From Biancaea sappan (taxonomy: Eukaryota > Streptophyta > Magnoliopsida > Fabales > Fabaceae), in contig CM073492.1 in the NCBI GenBank assembly GCA_037074585.1, positions 20,691,001-20,755,000 of the forward strand: a stretch of 64,000 nt of DNA, in the 5' to 3' direction. The notes under the pieces are model-generated. The model had not been told where the DNA came from. It did not search any database and worked only from the letters and a program-made list of their open reading frames with translations. The position numbers and the translations under genes are program-made. Below, one piece after another: positions 57,889-64,000 of this stretch. Numbering within the stretch: position 1 is the stretch's first letter; each line of letters starts with the position of its first letter.

Positions 57889-60641
57889 GTCATCATATCG
57901 GCCTTGTTATCATGGGTGTGAATTTTCTCAACTTTCAGCAATTTACTTTCCAACATAGCACGGATCCAGTGATATCTCAAATCAATGTGTTTCAACCTGG
58001 AATGGAAAGTTGGATTCTTGCTGAGATGTATTGCGCTTTGACTGTTGCAATAGAGAATATAGTTTTCCTAGTTTTGGCCTAACTCTTGTAGGAACTTCTT
58101 CATCCACAGAATCTCCTTACAACCTTCGGTGATTACAATGTATTTTGCTTCTGTGGTGCTTAAGGCAATACACTTTTGTAATCGTGATTGCCACAAGACA
58201 GCTCCCCCTGCAAATGTTATCTGGTACCCAGATATAGACTTTCTGGTATCCACGTCTCCAGCCATGTCTAAATCTGTATATCCTTCTAATATAGCTTTTT
58301 CATTACCATGGCATAAGCAATGACTAGAAGTACCTCTGAGATACCTGAGTATCCATTTGACTGCTACTCAATGTTCCTTTCCAGGATTAGCCAGGAACCT
58401 ACTTACAACGCCAATAGCATGAGTAATATCTGGTCTAGTGCATACCATAGCGTACATTAAACTGCCAACAGCTGATGCATAAGGCACTTTGCTCATTTTT
58501 AATTAATCCTTCTTGGTTGAGGGACACTAGCTCACTTTTAGCTTAAAGTGATTGGCAAGTGGAGAACTAACAGCTTTTGCTTTATCCATGTTGAATATTT
58601 CAAGAACCTTTTCCACATACTGTTCTTGAGATAGCCAAATCTTGCGATTTTTCCTGTCACGGGTAATCCTCATGCCAAGAATCTGCTTTGCGGGTCCTAA
58701 GTCCTTCATTGCAAAGGACTTGCTCAACTCTTTTTTCAACATGTTAATTTTATCTATGTTTTAACCTACAATTAACATGTCATCAACATAGAGCAAAAGA
58801 ATGATAAAGTCATCATCAAAGAATTTCTTGATGAAGATGCAATGATTAGTCATCGTTCGATTATACTCATTTTTCTCCATAAATGAGTTAAACTTTTTGT
58901 ACCACTTCCTTGGTGCCTATTTCATGCCGTACAAATTCTTTTTTAGTTTGCACACCAATTTTTCTTTCCCTTTGACTTGGAAACCTTCGGGCTGCTGTAT
59001 GTATATTTCCTCGTTAAGATTACCATGTAGGAAGGCAGTTTTTACATCAAGTTGTTCAACCTCTAGGTTGAGACTAGCTGCCAAAGCAAGAACAACTCGG
59101 ATCGAAGACATTTTTACCACCGATGAAAATATTTCATCAAAGTCAATGTCTTTCCTTTGACTGACTCCTTTCATAACCAGTCTTGCTTTATAACGTGGTT
59201 ATGAGCTGCCTTCTTCACTTTTGATTTTGTACACCCACTTGTTCCTGAGAGCTTTCCTACCTTATAGTAATTTCACCAGGTCAAATGTGTAGTTCTCATG
59301 TAAGGATTTCATTTCTTCTTACATGGCTTTTAACCACTCATCCTTGTGCTCATTTGTAATAGCTTCATCATAGCTCTCTAGTTCTCCCAAGTCAATGAAC
59401 ATCACATACTCGTTAGGAGAATATCTACAACTTGGTTTTCTCTCTCTGGTGGTTCTCCTTAACGATGCTTCTTGTTGGACCTGCTCTGAAACTGGCTCCA
59501 ATTGTGAACTACTAGTTGGTGGATCAACATCATTAGTATTTGGTGTACCTCTCCTGTCATCAAAATTAGATTGGTTCTAAATTAGCTGGCATTTCATCTA
59601 ACTATGGTTTCTCTAGTTTCTCAAGATCTTCGATCGTCTGATTTCAAGAAATACCATGTACCTGCTTCTAATGATCTTTCTACTAATAGGATCCCAGAGT
59701 CTATAGATGAATTCTTCATAGGCATATCCCATGAAGATACACTACTTCGACTTTCCTTCCAACTTGGACCTTTTATCTTTTGGGATGTGAACAAATGCTC
59801 TGCAGCCAAATACACTTAAGTATTTGTAAGAAACATTTTTCCCCATCCAGACTCTTTCTGGAATATCATAGTTCAAAGGAATTGATGGAGAAAGGTTAAT
59901 TAAATCAATTGTTGTTTTCATTGCCTCTCCTCAAAAGGAGTTTAGCAGTTTTGCATTTGAGAGCATACATCTGACTCTTTCACAGATGGTTCTGTTCATC
60001 CTTTCAGTGACACCATTGTGTTGAGGTGTCTTTGGTACTGATTTTTCCAGCCTGATGTCGAAACTTCTACAGTACTCCTCAAATGGTCCACGATACTCAC
60101 CGCCATTATCTGCAGTACGCACTTCAAACATCTGCCAATTTCTCTCTCAACTTTTACATGAAATTGCTTGAAAACTTCTTGCACTTCATCTTTAATTTTC
60201 AAGGAAAATGCCCACACCTTTCTTGAGTGGTCATCAATAAAAGTTACAAAATAAAGTGCAATTCCTTGTGACTTAGTATTCATTGAATAGACATCTATGT
60301 GTATCAAATCTAGAATGTTTGACTTTCTAGAGGGTGGAAAACTATGAAATGCAACTTTGTGTTATTTTCCCATAATACAATCAACACAAGTACGTAAAGG
60401 TATACCTTTCAATTTTGGCAAGAGCTCATTCCTAGAAAGAATTTTGAAACCCTTCTCACTCATGTGATCGAGCCGCTTATGCCATAGCTAGTGGCAACTT
60501 CTTTTCTAGCAGTGTTTACATCTCCTCTATATAACTTTGCTTCCAGAATGTAGAGAGATGAACTTTCTTACCTTTGGCTACTACCAAGTTGCCTTTGGTG
60601 AGCTTCCATTTTCCTTCACCAAAATAGTTGTTGTAGCCACT
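57889..60641 (-). pseudogene. Copia F integrase, reverse transcriptase and RNase H, decayed
   Basis: Minus-strand pieces from right to left: the gag-pre-integrase box (RLDHMSEKGF near 60470), the integrase core (IHIDVYSMN, TFIDDHSRKVW, ADNGGEYRGPFEEYC, KTPQHNGVTERMNRT), RT (LDVKTAFLHGNLNEEIYIQQPEGF, KDLGPAKQILGM), and RNase H (RKSISGYQITFAGGAVLWQS, ALSTTEAKYI) ending KIHTHDNKADMMTK at the element A junction. The order INT before RT is diagnostic of Ty1-copia. Several stops and frameshifts break it. Confidence 0.9.
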
Positions 60642-60646
60642 ATCAT

Positions 60647-62736
60647 TGTAATACCCGCTATATTTTTAAGTTATAAGTATTCAAGAATTACGATAAATTT
60701 ATTTTGGAGAAAATAAATTCTCCATCTGTTTAATTTTTGTATGCTTGTTTGTGCATATTGTTAAAAATACGAATTTTTATTTATAGATTGTATAAATTAT
60801 GGGATATAATGGATGTTATGGAATTTATCCCTTGGATAAAATATGGCTTGAGTATAAGAGGAATCTGAAAGAAACTAGGAGAAAAATAATGTTTTATATG
60901 AGAAAATCCCCTCAGGGACTAAATTGAAAAGGATAAAAGTGAAAATAAACTTAAAAGTTTAGGAGAAAGGATAAATTTTCCTTTAGTTCCCAATAGTAAT
61001 CAATAATTTGCCACCGTCGAGAAAATCATGTGCGCATAGTAAACTAAATTATTAAAGTGCATAGTAAACTAAATTATTAAAGCGCATAGTAAAATGAATA
61101 TTTTATTAGCACATAGTACCATGACTTCTCCTATAAATAGGCCATTCCATTTCACTTCTAAACTCACACCTTCAGTTTATCTTCTTTCCTCTCCTCAAAA
61201 CTTCTCTTGCTTCGAAGACAGGGCTCTGAAATTCTAAGTCTTTCCTCATTATCCTAGATCTAAGGTGAAGATACTATGCCCTTTTTTATGTCTTTCAAAT
61301 TTTAGTAGTTATATTCTTAAGTATGCTCTGTGGTTGCGGCTTTAGCTGATCTTTCACATCAGAAAAACTGTCCTTAGCTGTCGATATGTTATTTTGATTC
61401 TTTGATTACCAAAATAGAATATAAACTGTAAAGAATATATGTTTAAAAAAGTTCTGGCTAAGAAAAGACCTGGTACTTAAGTGTGTCTTTTGCGACCCTT
61501 CACTCTTTCCTGAGAACTTTTCTGGTGTACTTTTTTACGACTTTTGTTCTTTATTCCTGATATGAATAGTAACTGTACATATGAATAATATCTATATATA
61601 TATGAATAGTAATCATATATATAAATAGTATCCATACGTATAAATAGTAACTATACGTATGAATAATATTCATATATATATAAATAGTAACCATATGTAC
61701 GAATAGTATCCTTAGACATAAATAGTATTCATATGTATGAATAGTGTTTTATACAAAAACAACCATGACTTTCTATATCTGATCTTCGTGAAAATCTCCG
61801 TAGCAGAACCTGAAATTTAGCTACGTACTCTTCCCTGTAGCAACTCGAAAAAGTAACTTGAATATGAAATCTATGTGAGTGGATGACCTTGCTAATCAAT
61901 TTTATTTACTTTTATTCCAAGTACAATATAAATCCCACTTCATATCTATATTAGATTCCCTATTTAATGACGATAGTTAGAAAATAGAAATTATTATTTG
62001 ATTTAAGATTATATTGATAAGAATTATGATTGAGTATATAATACAAATAGAATGGTTGAGGGTTTAACCCAAGATACCAATGTATGAAATTATACACATA
62101 GAATGGTTGAGGGCTTGATCTCTCAAGATACCAATGCATGAAATTATACATATGGAATGGTTGAGGGCTTGATCCCCCAAAATACCAATACATGTAATGA
62201 TTGTGAATATAAATACAACAAGAACTGAATCCCTGAATATAAACCAAATACAGAGGTATAGAAACCCTGAATATGAATATTACTGTTCTTATTGTGATAA
62301 TGATTATGGTATTTGTACTTGTGACACATTTATTATTGCACAGTTATTTAGTCACTGAGTTTTGATGTACTCACACTCTCTATGAACATTTCTTTTTTAG
62401 ATACAGTGGATGTGAATGAAGAAAATTCACAGGAGGATTAGTATTCCTTGAGGATATTTTTCATGTTGTTTGGAAGGCTTATAAATCCAAAAGCTTAGGA
62501 AATACTCTGTAATCTCTATAGGTCACTTAGGCTTAGAAAATTGTATTATATTGTATGATATTTAGCTTGTGTTTACAGTTTCACTATGTTGAAATTTTTA
62601 TATGTATATATGCAAAAATCTCTTTCCTGAAAAATTATGTTATGCATTAGTACTGATCAGAGATTTTATGGGAAGCTATAGAGGTATATCCTCGAGTTTA
62701 TAGAGTTACTCATATATCCAAAATTGGGATGTGACA
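60647..62736 (+). mobile_element. Solo LTR 'E', 2.1 kb, element A family, inserted in copia F
   Basis: Begins TGTAATACCCGCTATAT and ends GGGATGTGACA, with exact duplications ATCAT at 60642-60646 and 62737-62741. Closely related to the LTRs of element A in opposite orientation. It has a TATA box at 61132-61139, a GTATGAATAGTA-type array at about 61560-61750 and ~56-bp tandem units at about 62050-62200. The 3' part is tandemly duplicated downstream. Confidence 0.93.
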
Positions 62737-64000
62737 ATCATCTAGTACTCCGATCGAGATTAAATTAAGGCGGATATTAGGAACATGCCTCACATCTTTC
62801 AAGAGTAACTTGCATCCAAAATTAGTTTCCAAATACATGTTGCTAATGCCAACAATTTTAGATGCATCATCATTTCCCATCCTTACTTGTCCAAAATTAC
62901 CTTGAGTGTAGGTTGAGAAGAATTCTCTTCTTAAGGTAACATGGTAGGAAGCGCTTGAGTCAATTACCTATGTAGTGTCTTGATATGCTAGATTAACATA
63001 GTCAGCATCTCAAACAATGACAGTGTCTTCGGTGACAGTTGCAGTGTCATTTGTTCGATTCTCTACTTCTTGATTCCTGGATTGTTGTAACTTCCGACAT
63101 TCTCTAATGATATATTCAGGCTTGCCACAGTGGTAACACTTCTTGTTATGTCTCGATCTAGACTTTGATCGTCCTCTTTACTGGTTTCTTTTATGAGAAT
63201 TTCTACCCTTACTTCTTCCGCACCTTTCTTGCTTGTCTTGTTTCTTTGTGACAAGCGCTTAAAACTCAAGATTATATCTTTTGTCTTTTCGTCAAGATTC
63301 TTCATCCCTGAACATAAACCAAATATAGAGGTATAAAAACCCTGAATATGAATATTACTATTCTTATTGTGATAATGATTATGGTATTTGTACTTGTGAC
63401 ACATTTATTATTGCACAATCATTTAGTCACTTAGTTTTGATGAACTCACACTCTCTATGAATATTATTTTTTTTAGATACAGTGGATGTGAACAAAGAAA
63501 ATTCACAGGAGGATTAGTATTCCTTGAGGATACTTTTCATGTTGTCTGGAAGGCTTATGAATCCAAAAGCTTAGGAAATGCTCTGTAATCTCTATAGATC
63601 ACCTAGGCTTGAAAATTTGTATTATATTGTATGATATTTGGCTTGTGTTTACTGTTTTACTATGTTGAACTTTTTATATGTATATATGCAAAAATCTCTT
63701 TCCTAAAAAATTATGTTATGCATTAGTACTAATCAGAGATTTTATGGGATACTATAGAGGTATACCCTCAAGTTTATAAAGTTACTTACATGTCTAAAAT
63801 TAGGATGTGACAATCATCTAGTACTCTGATCGAGATTAAATTGAGGCGAATATCAGGAACATGCCTCACATATTTCAAGAGTAACTTGCATCTAAGATTA
63901 GTTTCCAAATAAATGTTGCTGATGCCAACAATTTTATATGCATCATCATTTCCCGTCCTTACTTGTCCGAAATTACCTTGAGTGTAGGTTGAGAAGAATT
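62231..64000. repeat. Tandem segmental duplication, unit 1075 bp, second copy cut by the window end
   Basis: Sequence from 62231 (CCCTGAATATAAACC) recurs from 63306 (CCCTGAACATAAACC) and stays colinear to the window end, where 64000 corresponds to 62926. The unit covers the last ~506 bp of solo LTR E and 569 bp of flanking copia F. About 12 differences are counted over the last 190 bp. Confidence 0.92.
62742..63305 (-). pseudogene. Copia F zinc knuckle and protease region, decayed
   Basis: On the minus strand the zinc knuckle reads CYHCGKPEYIIREC near 63110-63150, with the metal-binding His replaced by Tyr. A protease segment with DSSAS (normally DSGAS) and VRMGNDDASKIVGI follows. It lies upstream of the integrase, as expected for copia, with solo LTR E in between. 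Confidence 0.75.

Overview
The window is plant nuclear DNA, almost certainly from a eudicot. It holds an ALOG-domain transcription factor, a split JMJ16-type histone demethylase with plant-style introns, very AT-rich intergenic DNA with many (TA)n arrays, and a large LTR-retrotransposon nest whose primer sites match initiator tRNA-Met. I cannot name the species. Left third (1-24.5 kb): gene-bearing, with no LTR elements that I could recognise. A TGGGCC-motif cluster at 83-168 looks like the promoter of a gene lying off the left edge. The single-exon ALOG/LSH gene is at 4406-4900 (+). An intergenic stretch follows, holding microsatellites, a ~235-bp tandem duplication and a GC-richer, G-box-bearing island near 10.4-10.9 kb. 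JMJ16 occupies 12775-20187 (-) with 11 coding exons (1283 aa; JmjN, JmjC, C5HC2 zinc finger, FYRN, FYRC). Two well-supported non-coding leader exons reach 20452, and a probable first exon ends near 22188. Middle (24.5-35 kb): decayed repeats and solo LTRs. There is a LINE remnant at 24590, a SINE-like tRNA-derived piece at 25367, and a 3.0-kb solo LTR at 26156-29156 (target-site duplication, TSD, CAAAC) that itself carries a MITE. A 1.8-kb solo LTR lies at 31118-32953 (TSD AGATT) and a 683-bp foldback element at 33191-33873. Two copia LTRs face each other tail to tail at 34330-34971 and 34986-35626. Right (35-64 kb): a multi-level nest in which each host/guest junction is fixed by a matching 5-bp TSD. 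The oldest layer is a Ty1-copia element (F, minus strand, 34986 to beyond 64000). Gypsy chromovirus A (minus, 35713-57883, TSD CCTTC) sits in F. Gypsy chromovirus B (plus, 41496-52603, TSD CTATC) and solo LTR D (39522-41076, TSD ACCGT) sit in A. Solo LTR C (45707-47679, TSD GAGTT) sits in the pol gene of B. Solo LTR E (60647-62736, TSD ATCAT) sits in F, and part of E plus flanking F was then tandemly duplicated (62231-63305 and 63306 onward). B is close to intact: apart from C, one in-frame TAG separates it from a single gag-pol reading frame. I see no novel protein-coding system. The most unusual features are the inverted LTR pair that could make hairpin RNA, short repeat modules shared between LTR families, and a ~180-bp module shared by two otherwise different LTRs.
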